Origin: Sequoia sempervirens
Lineage: Eukaryota > Streptophyta > Pinopsida > Cupressales > Cupressaceae
Reading direction: 5' to 3'
DNA: 64,000 nucleotides
Assembly: GCA_007258455.2 (NCBI GenBank)
Contig: VDFB02047230.1
Coordinates: 160,526,635-160,590,634 of the forward strand
Below, one piece after another: positions 47,690 through 61,839 of the stretch (position 1 is the stretch's first letter; each line of letters begins with the position of its first letter). The position numbers and the translations under genes were made by a program. Below the pieces are notes generated by a model. That model saw only the letters and a program-made list of their open reading frames with translations. It searched no databases and was not told the DNA's origin.

Positions 47690-48870
47690 TGGCCGAGTAT
47701 ACTCACACAGATTCTACGGGTGGTCAAAAAATCCTTTCATCAGAATCACATCTCGGCGAGACATTGGAAGTGTTTGACCGATGCGATTATGCCCTTTGAA
47801 ACTATCGGCACAACATGTGACAGTCGATGAGAGCTCTTCTCGAGCCCAAAAATCATACCGATATCACCTCTGTGGTCGCCAAGACAATCGCGTTCAGCCA
47901 AACAACATGGAAAAATCTTCTCATCCTATATTGGCAAAGGTATATTGATGTCACCCTGACATATTTTACTCTACTCGAGCTCCACATTCTTTGTTGAGAC
48001 CCTATCGGGTCGGCAAAACATCCTGTCGAGGCCTCTCTTCTTCGTCGATGCCGCCTCCTTGCGTATTGGCAAGACAACCATTTATCACCAAGAGGTCATA
48101 GTGGGATTAATGGGTCATGTCGAGATCCCTTTCTATCACTAAGACCGTACCAAGTTGGGAAGACATCCCACTGAATGTAAGACCTTCTTTTTGAGTCTCC
48201 CCGAATGCAACATTCCTTTCGACATGAATCCCATTGGTTGGGAAGACTTCATGGCGAAGGGAAAACACTACACCGAGCCCCCTTATCTTTGGCAAGACAT
48301 AATTCCTTCACCAAGACATCATGGCGAAACTACTTCCTTTGGCCAAGATCACCTTCGTTTGTCAAGACATGGCCATGTCGGCAAGACCTGAACTCGACGA
48401 TTGGAAACTACACCGATGCCAAATGTCGGGGAGACCTCCTTCGTTTGGAAAAACCTTGTGGTAAAGGGACCAACCATTGCCGAGAGCCCATCCTTCTTAT
48501 CGGGGAGACATCTGCCGAGCTCATTGTTGTCGCCAAAACATTCCCGGGTTGCTGAGACCTCTTAGCGAGCTCAAATTGCCACGCTGAAGACTTCAACATA
48601 AGGCACTATTGGCAAGACATGTTAGTTCGCTAAGACTTCTCTCTAAGACTCTTTGTGTTACCTCGAACAAATGTAGTCAGTGTGACCTTCTCACATCGAT
48701 AAGACCTCTCATCGACAATATTTCTTCTGGCAAGAGGTTTTTCGATGACTTTAAACCAATTGTTGTTGGCGAGACTTTAACTCTTTGCTGGGACTTCTCA
48801 TCGAGCCACTTTGTGTTACCCCAATGCCCATGGTCGCCATGAGTCTCCCTGATTTATGATTGAATGGCCT
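47690..48870. repeat. GC-rich array of degenerate GGCAAGACAT-type motifs
   Basis: Words such as TCGGCAAGAC, TTGGCAAGACA, CGGGGAGACAT, GTCGGCAAAACATC and CACCAAGACATC recur every 20-60 bases, mixed with TCGAG and ATCGAC. It is distinctly richer in G+C and CpG than its surroundings. Lies in the LTR or adjoining interior of the element. Confidence 0.7.
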
Positions 48871-49699
48871 ATCGGCCAAAGAAATCCATGCGGTAAGAGG
48901 TCATACTGAACACTCCTTGTCATAGCGATAGGCTCTACAGTGAAAGCGTTCGGCAAGACATAAACTAACTCACAATGACCTGTTCAAAACATAATGCATC
49001 AAAGCTGCTATTCGGCCAAACAGTGAAGATGTTATACCGACTTGGCTCTAATGGAGGCTTGAGCCTGTGATTATTGAGGCATATTTCCAACAAAGCAGGC
49101 TTCCCAACTGAGTTCCCTGTGAAATGTCATTAGATGCATGAACTAACCCTCAATGGAAATATCCCATCTGGCCCTTATGAACATCTAAAACATAATCTAT
49201 CTTGCCTGATTGAGCCCATAGGTAAAAATTGGGTAACATTTTTGGTGACCTTTGATGGATGTTTGCCTGCTAAAGATAAAACCAGTAGCCTAGGCCTATC
49301 CATTGGGCATGGAGTCATTGGGATAACTCAGAAAAGATCAAGAGTAGCTTTGTACATGGCTGTAACTCATCTTGAGACTTACTAGAACACTTGGAAACTT
49401 ATTGAAAACAAGAAAAACTGAAATAAACTATTTACATGTGTTGAAACAACACTTAGGGAAAGAAATAGCAACTAAACCTACCCTATACTAACCAAGAAGA
49501 GATTGGTCAAACCAACCCATTGACATGTTGAGTAAAATAAATTCCCTTTCTACTCAATATGCAGTGACTGGCATGTTTAAGGATATCCAAGAAAAAAGAA
49601 TATACAGAAAAAGGTTTAACCAGATGGTGCACTGCTTCTTGAAAGTGGTGAACAAATTCACTTACCTCACCAAACAGACCATACATATTGTCAATCAAA

Positions 49700-51191
49700 G
49701 GAGGACAAATGAGCTAAACATACTCTTGTTTGGCTGTTAGTGCATCTTGGAATTCTTCTTTTTGGTATACCTTCATGTGTAGGTACAAGATTGGTACTTG
49801 GTGTTGTATTGGACTCCATCTGAGCTAGGTACCTGATTGGACAGCTCCTAGTAAGGGTAAAGCTTGAACTCTCCTTGTTGGCCTCTCATTGATCTCTAAA
49901 GACTTCATCTTTTCCTTGAAAAGATGCTGATTGGAGGTAATGTGTAGGTTGTTCATTGGATGCTATAGTTTGATCCTCTTGACTAAGGAGCTAATATCCC
50001 TGTTGGATAACTGAAAACAAATCTTCAAACTATGGCTCCCTATGCTTTTCGTCCATGACAGACTACACCTTCTCCTCAACAAGGTGGGGAAGCTCATCTA
50101 ATAAGTTCATAGGTTGCAAGGCATTATCTTTGACAACTTCTTCAATAGTCTCACCAACTTGAATGGGCTGATCACATGCTTCCCTTTCATATGATACTAG
50201 TTCATCACCAGTAAAACAAGTCAGCAATATTCTCTGGGTGTTCTAAAACAACTGGTAAAATAGGAACCTGCATGTTTTCTTCAGCTTGCTCAACATAAAC
50301 AAGTAGTTGATCAAGAAAATAAACCAATTGTTCTTCTTTCTGTGGCTCCTTTTCCAGTGAAACTTGGGCATCCTTTGTCTGCAAGTGAAGATCCCCAAAT
50401 GTCTATTGTCCTACTTCCTGCCTCTCCTCTTGTTTGAGCTTTTCTTGCTGTAGTCAGTAACATGCTACAACTAAATGCATTGGATTTACTTTGCTAATTC
50501 TCTCCTTGGGGAGTGAGTCATCTGGATCAATGGGCTACTCTTGAGGGATGATGGACTGATCTTGTTCAGGTACTACATTCTCTAGCATCGAATTGAATCA
50601 CTTAAAGCTTGGAATTTCAAACTAAGAAGACTTACTAGGGGAGAGGCTGACTTTTCCTGAAGCTGGAAAACTTGTATTTGGGAACCTCCTATTCAAAAAA
50701 AATTAGCCTCATTTCTACCTCCTTTGCAGCCAGCTGCTGGGCAAGGTTCTCTTCCAATTGCCTCTATTGCAGCTCCTCCCTTAGTTGATGTTGATAATCC
50801 CTATAAGCTTGAGTATTCTGTACCTAAGCAGAGAGAACTTCATTTGTTCTTCCTTAGCAGCTATTTCTTGTTCAAGGCCTTCCTCGAACCAGATTCTTTT
50901 AGCCACTCTTTCTTGATCATAAAAGTTGACTTGTTCAACCACTTCTTGCTATTGAATAATGGTACCCTGCTGCATCTTGATATCAACCAATATCCTAGAT
51001 AGGCACACAAGTACCTTACTAATATCATTAATCTTCATATTGTGAAGACCTTGACTGAGATCCCACAACTTATGGTCAATCTGTTGGAGCAGGTCCAATA
51101 CACTCTGATATGGATGTGTAGGAGCAACATACTCATGATGTGAAGGGTAATAATAAGCATCTTCATATATATTTGACTTCTTTTCAGTCAA
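49700..51191 (-). pseudogene. Decayed acidic, Gln/Glu-rich reading frame (gag position)
   Basis: The longest open part is 50949-51191 (MTEKKSNIYEDAYYYPSHHE start, LLQQIDHKLWDLSQGLHN). Ignoring stops and frameshifts, coding-like text continues for about 1.5 kb: QEVVEQVNFYDQERVAKR, LEQEIAAKEEQMKFSL, LAQQLAAKEVEMR, QTKDAQVSLEKEPQKEEQL, VGETIEEVVKDNALQ. The E/Q/A-rich blocks suggest a coiled coil. Most breaks are TAG or TGA where Gln, Trp or Arg would fit, as C-to-T or G-to-A decay would produce. It sits where gag is expected, just downstream of the primer-binding region, but shows no zinc knuckle or gag domain I recognise. Function unknown. Confidence 0.5.
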
Positions 51192-51373
51192 AGAGCTAGA
51201 AACTCAGAACTAATCGATTCTTTTGAGACATACCAACACTTGTGCCTATGAAACTAGAATATTTGAGCTCAGAGTCGCCAGGTATTGTTCAAACTGCCTC
51301 CAAAGGCTGAATGATACTGAGGTAGACACCAAATCCCTCAATATGTTGAATTTCTCAATGATGCTCTGCTACA

Positions 51374-51473
51374 NNNNNNNNNNNNNNNNNNNNNNNNNNN
51401 NNNNNNNNNNNNNNNNNNNNNNNNNNNNNNNNNNNNNNNNNNNNNNNNNNNNNNNNNNNNNNNNNNNNNNNNN
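51374..51473. other. Assembly gap, 100 N
   Basis: Exactly 100 N. The left contig ends at ATGCTCTGCTACA, and the identical sequence continues uninterrupted at 63501 onward in the right contig. Confidence 0.95.
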
Positions 51474-54307
51474 CAAGCCTTTTTCAAGCCTAAAACCAAG
51501 GCAACATGTGGGTTGGAAATTCAAAATTTTAAAAACGCGTACGCGATTTTAAAAACGCATATGCATTCTTTATTTTCTTGATTATTTAAAAAAACAAATC
51601 TTTTTAGAAATGCGTATTCTAAAAGGTATTTTTTTAAAAAATAAATGACTTGTATGTGTTTTAAAATGCATACGCATTTTTTAATGCATACACATTTTTT
51701 AAGGCTTGGGTACCTGAAGCATAACACATACACATTTTTTTAATAACACATAAGCGTTTTCTACGAGATTTTTTGTTTGGCCGAAACTTCCCCTCTTCGT
51801 GGACTCAACTTCTTGCTTTTACCCAAATGTAGGTACCAAATAGTTTGAAGAACATTGATCACTAGAGAGAAAATAATATGCATGAGTGTCCCCAACAACA
51901 CTACTCGAATTAGATGACAAACAAAGGAAAACATCTAGAACTTGAAAATACAAACGGTACATGAATCTGTATGAGTGACCAAAACTGACACTACTCACAT
52001 GCATGAAAACTACAAGTCAAAAATACCTAGGTATCATTAGTTTCTGATCAAATGAAAATGGAAGGTCACCTTCAAAAATAAGAATTGAAGAATGTCCATA
52101 TTGTAAGTGCTCCAACTCACTGAAATGCATGTAACCAACCACTAACATATGTTGGATATGAAAGTACATAGGAACAAGAACTAGATATGTAGATCACTCC
52201 AACATGAAACCAAGGAACCATTAGCACCAACAATAGAAACCCCCATAATTCTGAAAAGGGAGAGCCATGACAGGTACACTAAAACTGTGTGAATACAAGT
52301 ACATGTAGGAGAAACAACCTATAAATAAAAGGGTGTGCAAACTAAGGCACACACATGAGGCAAGAATCATTGGGATTCATTGTTGTCGTAAAAGGGACAC
52401 TCACTTGACAAAGGTGTGATGGAAAAACAAAGGAAAACATCAACCTGCCCATGACACTTTATATCATAGTCCAAATACAAAAGGAACAACAAGATGTGCA
52501 AAATCCCCAAAAATTATACACTAGAATGGTACTTTATCTCAATGTGTCTACAAAAGAGAATGTGTATGAAAAAAAGTCTACAATGCCCAAATAAGATAGA
52601 ATACAAGAAATACATATAGAACAACCAAAAATGGGTCATCCCACACAAACAAAAAGTTTCTAGGAGCTAAGATGTTCAAGTAATTCACTAGAGTGCAAAA
52701 ATGTGCAAAAACCTGAATAAAATGTATCTGAAGAGAAATCTAGAAAAAGTGCATGGATGGAACTGAAGGGCTCTAAAAGATCTAGTTTCAACACCACTGG
52801 AATCACAAAATGAAGAAATTGGTCAAAATTTATGAGCTCGAGATTGAAAAAGTAACCTCTCACTTCAACAAGTTGTAGAATGCATTAGAAAAAAATAGAT
52901 GATGAGACCCACACCACTAGAAATTTGGTGGAACTAGCTTTCTAACGATATCTCGTTCATCAAAATCCAACATAGTACACCCAAGTTATGGCCAAAAGAA
53001 AAAAATTGCTCCCTTAGGCTAGAGAAGGGACTTGGGACCCTTGACTAGCCAATCGTACGATTGACATCATGCTAACATCAACATCCTATGGATGATGTCA
53101 ACAAGAATCTTTGTGGAATATTCCCTATCTCGTTGGAAAAAAAAATTGGCCTTGAGAAAAGAAAACTTGACTGATGCTATTCTCGTTTGATTCTTTGCCA
53201 AAAAACATAGTTGATCAAAAAAATTTGGAACATGCCAGAATTGTTGAAAAGAACATCAAAATTTTAAATGGCACTGGAAAAGATTGGAAGGCGATAGAAG
53301 GCCATCAGACGACAGTATGGTCCCTGTAACCGGATGACAAAAGGCCACTGACCATTGACCACGGTGATCGTGACTTGTCGCCAGGGTACAATATGTACCC
53401 TACACGTGCAAGTTCTAAATAAATGTGCCCCAATAAAAAATTAAAACCCTGCAATTTTTTTCAAAAAAAGGATTTTCATATATTTTTTTATAAAGTTTCT
53501 GAAAAATAAGAAATTAAAAAAAAAGCATAGACTTTTTCAATTAATTTTTTTGATCCGCATGCACAGGGCTATACAGAGCCCATACAAGACCTGTGCAAAT
53601 TTTCTTTGCCGCAAATGCTCCTAATGCCAAAATAGGGGAAATTTATAATCAAAATTCGAGGAATTGGCCTCCTAAAACTAACGATGAGGTCCTTTTTGCA
53701 CCAAAATGCTCCGAAAACGTAGCTACCCTCTAGATCTAGAAAAATGTAATCACTTCAAACCCTCATAGCTCTAGCATCGGGAGCCGAAATCATGAGAGAA
53801 AAAAAGAAAATCTAACTTTGTTCATGACTTTGAATCCAATGGTAAGGTCCTTTTCATGCCAAAATGCACCTAAAATCACCCACCTCCAAAATTTGCAAAA
53901 AAACAAAGGGGATTCATATCTGAAGCCTATAACTCTTGTTGAAGAAAAAACTCATAAAATGAGAAGTGGTTTGTTAAATTGAGGCTCTGATACCATGTTA
54001 GAATTGTGAAAAGCATGATCAAACAATGAGTCGCATGATCAAACAATGAACAAAGAAACCTTCCACGCAAGAGATTTGCAAACAATATGTGCAAAATTCC
54101 TCAACAAGAAAAAACTACAGAAGTAAGAGACTATCAAAAGATATGAAAGCTCGAGAGATAATTACAATGAGGGTTGAGTGCTATATAGGAGAAAATCCTA
54201 AAAGCATAAAATCACTGATAAGTTTAGCTTGAGTGCATGAGAACAAATTAGACTAATAATCAATTAAAGATTAATTAATTATTAGCTAATGCATGATTAC
54301 TCTAACA
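51474..54307 (-). mobile_element. Second copy of the pol-less LTR element, left part missing
   Basis: Collinear with 39312-42164 at roughly 94-95% identity. The 5' LTR is at 53996-54307 (TGTTAGAATTGTG to CTCTAACA), and the primer-binding site is the exact TGGTATCAGAGC on the minus strand. The 3' flank lacks three bases of the ACAAG duplication seen at 42165. The left LTR lies beyond the gap. Confidence 0.85.
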
Positions 54308-54831
54308 AGTGAAGTTTTTTGATACAAAATAGGAGCTTTATAAATTATATATGAAATAGAAAAATATGAAATGAGTAAATTTTGGTTAACTCCACCTATT
54401 TAGAAAGTGATAAACTTATTTGTCTCGGTGGCCATTAGATGAAAAGAATATGAAGTAAATAGAATATCGCGGTTATTGATATGTTTGGTCACATTCATAG
54501 TCTCTATAATACCTATCACTACCTAAAATATTAATACAAGAATGTTATGAAAAATATGCCCCCTTCAATTGGTTATGTCCATAAAATACAAGGAATTGAA
54601 GAAGAGGGAGGCCATTATTTCCTATATCACCTATAGTTCAAGACTAGCTATCTAGTAGTTGTACTAAGATAGTCAATTGAATTATTGTGAACACATGATG
54701 AGATTTAATTTGAATTCCTTCATATTTATTGATTGTTGAGGGGTAGCTAGGCGATAAAAAATAAATCTACCCAAATTTGTCTTAAATATCAATCTCAAGA
54801 AGACACATGGAATCTAAGAGTATACCTTACA
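54308..54831 (+). repeat. Diverged duplicate of 42165-42691
   Basis: Collinear with scattered substitutions, for example at 54751, 54811 and 54831. After 54831 no further differences were seen. Confidence 0.85.
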
Positions 54832-55765
54832 TCTTAGAATTTAGTTAGCTCTCATTTATGAGGGATTCTTAGTTACACTTAGATACCTTTTGAAAGAAGT
54901 GGTAGCTATAAATATGATGCTACCAAATCCTATAAATTTTTAATGGGGTTTAGTTTTCTTTTCTAAGCCTCAAATACATTGTTAGATCCAAACAAGGAGC
55001 ATTTGGGGAGTATATTATGGATGGAAACCCCAAATTCTAGGTGTTTCTTGTCACTTGAAAATATTTTAGATTGTCATGTGTTGTTAATGACTACAAATTT
55101 CCCATAGTGATCAAAATTTTCAACTTTTGGATTAGGGAATAGTATATATAACTTTAATCATTTGAGGGGTTGTAAATTATTTTGTTGTTGTGTCTTATTT
55201 TTAGTCTTTGTGACTAGTGTAGTCTACATTGTGTCTTATTCTTTCTAGTCCACGTCCCATAGTTCCAAAACTTTGTCACATAATTTCATTGAAGTATGAT
55301 ATATTAATATATTGAGAGCTTCATTTTATATCTTGAGAAATTAAAATACTTGACACTTGGCATGTTTACTTTGTGTATGTAAAATGGTGGATATGTTGAT
55401 TTGATTGGTTGAGTAATCCATAGATGACTGTACTAAATTAAGTCCTTAATATTGGGTCAAGACTAATTATCAATAGTAGTGTCTCCACTTTATCAAATAA
55501 AAGTTACTTTTAGAATTAAAGTCCCATATTTTTCAAACCCTTGAATATTTCTCATTTTCTTTAAAATCAAGTAGAGTAAGATTATTTTTATTTAGTCATT
55601 TAATTTTATTTTTCTTGCATATTTTAAAAAATGTATGTTGAATGAATATGGGAAAATTAATTTACTTGATGAACATAAATATTCTCAAATTTGATCTTGT
55701 GTGACATTTTTTCTTGAGTTCTAGTAGCTTGTGAAATTTATTTTGATCAACCTAGATATGTTACC
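54603..55765 (+). repeat. Dispersed repeat family R, fourth copy
   Basis: Matches 42463-43625 at a spacing of 12,140. Confidence 0.65.
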
Positions 55766-58700
55766 CTTTTATAGATAATCCCTTACCATCTCAATATCCA
55801 ACCATTCCTATCAAAATGATCCATGAACCATAGTTGTATCATCTTACTTTCTCTATCTTTATTTACTAATATTTTATCACCATCAAGGAATATACAATCT
55901 CCATTGTGCTTCGTATCCATCTAAAACTAGGTTTGTATTTTTTTTCAAAAATATATAGTATCCTATTGTAAATAAAAAAATTCAACACATGCATTATCAA
56001 GGTAAGGGGTGATAATTTCACGAGCATGGAATATTAGAACCCATCCATATGAAATAAAATCCAATATTTTAGGGCCTCTACTATATATCTCATGAAAAAG
56101 AAGTTGGCCACTTCTACATTAAGGCTAAGGAACTTTCTTCCAAAATTAAAATAGGTACCTCTTGGTGCTCCTTTTATGAGCTTGCTACCACTAATCCTTT
56201 CATTGCATCCATCACCCTTATCAATACCATCACCCCCACCACTAATCCTTACCCTATTAAAATGATTCATAACTATAAATAAATTACATAATATCATTAT
56301 ATGTAATCATACCTTTATTACCTATAACCCTTGATCATAATTTGATAATAGATTCAAATGTACCTTTATGTTTTTAAAGACATGTTCCCTATTTATAAAC
56401 AAAACTTCATACTCTTCTTGTAATGTAATATTATTAATAGATATAGGAATATGACCAAGATGCTCTTAATAGGTGAACCAAATCAATATCCAACCATTAA
56501 TAAGACAAAGATACAACTCAATTAATTCTTTCAATTGATCTCATTCTCAAGATCAAATAAATAGATATTAATGTTTCAATTCATATATGAAGTCAATATA
56601 CATCAATTATCATCATAAAATTATATTGTACACACACCATATATCAAGATTATTCACCACAAGAGATCCTTATATGCATGATATGTTTCATAATTTCCTA
56701 AAAAATTCACTTAATATTTTCATACATATGGTGAGAATTAGGGATTGCAATTACTATAGCTCTATTAATTCAAGAATGAGAGTTTCTCAACAAACTACTC
56801 CCTTACTTGACCTATTTGAGGTCCTTCATGTACATGATAGAGAAAAATATTACATGATACATGGAAAGTAATAAAAAATTCTAGCATAACCATCATAATA
56901 ATAAAAACAAGAAAAAATAAAAATAAATATGATTTCATCAATAAGGCATAAAATGAGCTCAATTTCAAAACAAATCATATGCAACCATAAAGTCTCAAAA
57001 TAAATTAGTTGTTCCTAACTTTCAATGAGTTATAAAGTTTTGAAACTCAAAATATTTTGACATAAAAAATTGCATACCTTTAGAATTTCCACATTATGTT
57101 TTGGTCTCACATTAGTGTTTGTAACCCTTAATGTGGTTTTGGGCTCATTTTTTCATGCCTTAGAATTTTATGCTCTTGATGTCAAGTTGTGTCTAATTGT
57201 TTTATGTTTTCTTAGGTTTCTTTATGTAAACCAGTGTGCCTTCCATATTTAAAGCAAAGTCCTTTGCACCTGTCTTATAAATTTAGAGACAGTCTATATA
57301 GGAGGGAAAAGCCACCCAAGGGCCTTTATGTCCTTGTAGGGATATTCTGGATCTATTTTCATAGTCCTTTGATGTCAAATATAAGCTTCCTGATTCTACC
57401 TGCAAATTTTTCATAACAGTGTCGAATAATTATGTAGGTGATTTTCGTGGCTTATCAAGGTGTAGGACTTCAAATGTAACAATGGAAAATGGGTCTTCAA
57501 ACTTCCTTCAATCTTCTCCAAACCTAAAATTTACACATTCAAAGAGAGAAGAAAGGTTGTGCCATTTAGGGGCTTGCCTTAGTCAAACCCCATGTTAGTG
57601 TTCAACTTCCACAATGTCAATGCCAATGATAAAATGATAAATGATAGGAAGGAATTATGAATCAATAAAGTGTGATAACTTACCACCCTTCAATGGCTTC
57701 CTTAAAGGACTGAAGTCATGCACATCACCTCAAGGTCTTTGATCTTTCTTTCTTTCTTGATTTACTCAAATTGTTTGGAGACCTACAAAAGGGTTAGGCT
57801 TAAAAAAAATGATAACATGGACATACATGAACTACATAAGATTTGACATGATGATTGGATCTTAAATTGCTACAATAAATCACTGAAATGTTGCTCTTGA
57901 CTTGCTTGATAATGCTTGATCATAGGTTTTCCAATAGTTTCTAGATTTTTTCTTTGTTCCTTTTGAAATGATGCAGTAACTAGGTATTTATAGGAATTTA
58001 TTCATTTCTCAAAAAATAGATCTCGATAGCTAACATTTGCACTTGAATTAGAAATGATAAAATGTCAACATTGACATATTCAAATTTGGGACCAAGAAAA
58101 ATAAGGGGATGTCGTCGCCATAGGGCATCTTTTTCCTTGCCCTATTTTCCAAAAATTAAGGTGTTGGGGAAAAATTACTAGATAAATGCATTTGTTTTGT
58201 GCTTGCAATTTGTTGAAAAGTGATAAAAATAGGCCTCAAAATACATAATTTAGGAGATTAGGTGCTCAATCAGGTCCAATAAATTAAGGGGAGAAAAATA
58301 TAGTGTGAATTTTTTAAGGGTGACAATTTATGATGCTACATCTACATCTAATGCTTTATTCCTAACTCCTATACACACAATTAGGGTTTTACTTATGTGA
58401 TGATGTTCTTATGTAACTAATGATGACATTTTATCCTCCTTGCAACTTGATGATTTATCAAATAAATATCTCTATAATATTTTTTAATTGATTATGATAT
58501 TTTATTCTCTTTATCACAATATGTTAAAAATTACAACCATGTTTCTCAAACTAGCAAATTTTAGTAATACTCATGTTGAAAATATTTTTATATTTGATGC
58601 TTTTCAAATCATATGCTTTGTAGTGCCTATATCATCATATATCCATTTATTGTTGTGTTTAGTTGTGATGGAAAACACACACTTTCATGATAGTGTGTTT

Positions 58701-59829
58701 CTAATACTATCATTTAGAGAAACTTTAATTTTTGAAGATTTATTATAATTTTATTCATATTATTCTTCTTACAATTCATAAATATAGATTTTATACATGT
58801 TTTCATTAAATTTTTACTTTTAGTCCATGTTGTCACCTAGAAATTGCACCCTATGCATAGAGATTGAAACTAAGCTTTCTAGAGACACATGGTATCATTT
58901 CAAGGCTTTGGGTCACCTGAAGTTGAAATGAACCTTTAGAGAAGGCCGACTTCCTTCAGGTATCACCTAAAACTAGTGATTCTTTGAAGGAAAAGGGAGA
59001 AGGAATGCACAAAATAAAAACTACACTATAGTGATACACCAGACTGATAAGAACAATGAGATATTCATTTTGCACTTGAATATTGACGATGAACATAAGA
59101 TTACACATCAAATCTTGTAAGCCTTGCACTAACGTTTCACAAACAGGTTCGATTCACACACTTTTTCTGTAGAGGAAAGAAAGATTTTCACAAATCAGAA
59201 TCTATGTGTGACTAAATGAACACAATTTGTAATTTGTATAATGATACTTTTGCGAAGGAAGGCATGAAACACAAGATAAAGTTATGAAGGAATGAAAGAA
59301 ATTCACAAAAATAACATGATCATGAACCTGAAATGCACAACACTTTGCAAGAACAAGATGGAAATATGAACATCAATAGTCACCAAAGCAAACTTTATAC
59401 ATCATGCTATAAACTGAGTTACAAAATCTTGCTAGTCTGAGAGAGGACTGCAAAAGGGTCACAAACTTCAGAAGAGCATACTCCCAAAACCTCTTTACAA
59501 GAAGGAAAAAAAAGCCTTATATACAAGAGTGAGGTCGGCCCCTCAGGGCTTACAAAAATATTTGTCCTTGGGATAAATCTCCCTCTGATCTTTTGATAAA
59601 ATTTAGTGCTGCACCCTGCGTGTCCATGTCAATGAAGAGTCATTTCTTGGAGAGGCCTTCAGATCTTTCACAACTACCACATTCATTTCTGATCCTCGTG
59701 TCCTCCTTGAACCTCTTCGACCAAGTGCTTTGAATTCCCTGAGCTTAGAACAGATACACATTGCATTCATTCCATTGACATTCTTCATCTTGGTCTGACT
59801 GCCATGGCTCGCTTTCAGATCTCCTTGAT

Positions 59830-61010
59830 TGGCCGAGTATACTCACACAGATTCTACGGGTGGTCAAAAAATCCTTTCATCAGAATCACATCTCGGCGAG
59901 ACATTGGAAGTGTTTGACCGATGCGATTATGCCCTTTGAAACTATCGGCACAACATGTGACAGTCGATGAGAGCTCTTCTCGAGCCCAAAAATCATACCG
60001 ATATCACCTCTGTGGTCGCCAAGACAATCGCGTTCAGCCAAACAACATGGAAAAATCTTCTCATCCTATATTGGCAAAGGTATATTGATGTCACCCTGAC
60101 ATATTTTACTCTACTCGAGCTCCACATTCTTTGTTGAGACCCTATCGGGTCGGCAAAACATCCTGTCGAGGCCTCTCTTCTTCGTCGATGCCGCCTCCTT
60201 GCGTATTGGCAAGACAACCATTTATCACCAAGAGGTCATAGTGGGATTAATGGGTCATGTCGAGATCCCTTTCTATCACTAAGACCGTACCAAGTTGGGA
60301 AGACATCCCACTGAATGTAAGACCTTCTTTTTGAGTCTCCCCGAATGCAACATTCCTTTCGACATGAATCCCATTGGTTGGGAAGACTTCATGGCGAAGG
60401 GAAAACACTACACCGAGCCCCCTTATCTTTGGCAAGACATAATTCCTTCACCAAGACATCATGGCGAAACTACTTCCTTTGGCCAAGATCACCTTCGTTT
60501 GTCAAGACATGGCCATGTCGGCAAGACCTGAACTCGACGATTGGAAACTACACCGATGCCAAATGTCGGGGAGACCTCCTTCGTTTGGAAAAACCTTGTG
60601 GTAAAGGGACCAACCATTGCCGAGAGCCCATCCTTCTTATCGGGGAGACATCTGCCGAGCTCATTGTTGTCGCCAAAACATTCCCGGGTTGCTGAGACCT
60701 CTTAGCGAGCTCAAATTGCCACGCTGAAGACTTCAACATAAGGCACTATTGGCAAGACATGTTAGTTCGCTAAGACTTCTCTCTAAGACTCTTTGTGTTA
60801 CCTCGAACAAATGTAGTCAGTGTGACCTTCTCACATCGATAAGACCTCTCATCGACAATATTTCTTCTGGCAAGAGGTTTTTCGATGACTTTAAACCAAT
60901 TGTTGTTGGCGAGACTTTAACTCTTTGCTGGGACTTCTCATCGAGCCACTTTGTGTTACCCCAATGCCCATGGTCGCCATGAGTCTCCCTGATTTATGAT
61001 TGAATGGCCT
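59830..61010. repeat. Second copy of the GGCAAGACAT motif array
   Basis: Identical to 47690-48870. Confidence 0.7.
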
Positions 61011-61839
61011 ATCGGCCAAAGAAATCCATGCGGTAAGAGGTCATACTGAACACTCCTTGTCATAGCGATAGGCTCTACAGTGAAAGCGTTCGGCAAGACA
61101 TAAACTAACTCACAATGACCTGTTCAAAACATAATGCATCAAAGCTGCTATTCGGCCAAACAGTGAAGATGTTATACCGACTTGGCTCTAATGGAGGCTT
61201 GAGCCTGTGATTATTGAGGCATATTTCCAACAAAGCAGGCTTCCCAACTGAGTTCCCTGTGAAATGTCATTAGATGCATGAACTAACCCTCAATGGAAAT
61301 ATCCCATCTGGCCCTTATGAACATCTAAAACATAATCTATCTTGCCTGATTGAGCCCATAGGTAAAAATTGGGTAACATTTTTGGTGACCTTTGATGGAT
61401 GTTTGCCTGCTAAAGATAAAACCAGTAGCCTAGGCCTATCCATTGGGCATGGAGTCATTGGGATAACTCAGAAAAGATCAAGAGTAGCTTTGTACATGGC
61501 TGTAACTCATCTTGAGACTTACTAGAACACTTGGAAACTTATTGAAAACAAGAAAAACTGAAATAAACTATTTACATGTGTTGAAACAACACTTAGGGAA
61601 AGAAATAGCAACTAAACCTACCCTATACTAACCAAGAAGAGATTGGTCAAACCAACCCATTGACATGTTGAGTAAAATAAATTCCCTTTCTACTCAATAT
61701 GCAGTGACTGGCATGTTTAAGGATATCCAAGAAAAAAGAATATACAGAAAAAGGTTTAACCAGATGGTGCACTGCTTCTTGAAAGTGGTGAACAAATTCA
61801 CTTACCTCACCAAACAGACCATACATATTGTCAATCAAA

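Larger units (their letters stand above)
46688..51373 (-). mobile_element. Non-autonomous LTR element (gypsy-like leader), cut by gap
   Basis: Starts TGTTGTCACCTAGAAATTGC at 46688, identical to the start of the LTR at 63645 that follows the duplicate copy. Orientation is minus, because the primer-binding region lies at the right end. Includes the GGCAAGACAT motif array and a decayed acidic reading frame, but no recognisable pol. The right LTR of this copy is missing because the contig ends at 51373. The inner border of the left LTR could not be placed. Confidence 0.65.

Noticed and set aside
48155..48599. Overlapping ORFs on both strands in the GC-rich island
   Set aside because: Open frames are expected in GC-rich motif repeats; the translations are irregular and no domain appears.
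51223..51552. ORF running through the second N gap
   Set aside because: Same reason; the reading frame across 100 N has no meaning.
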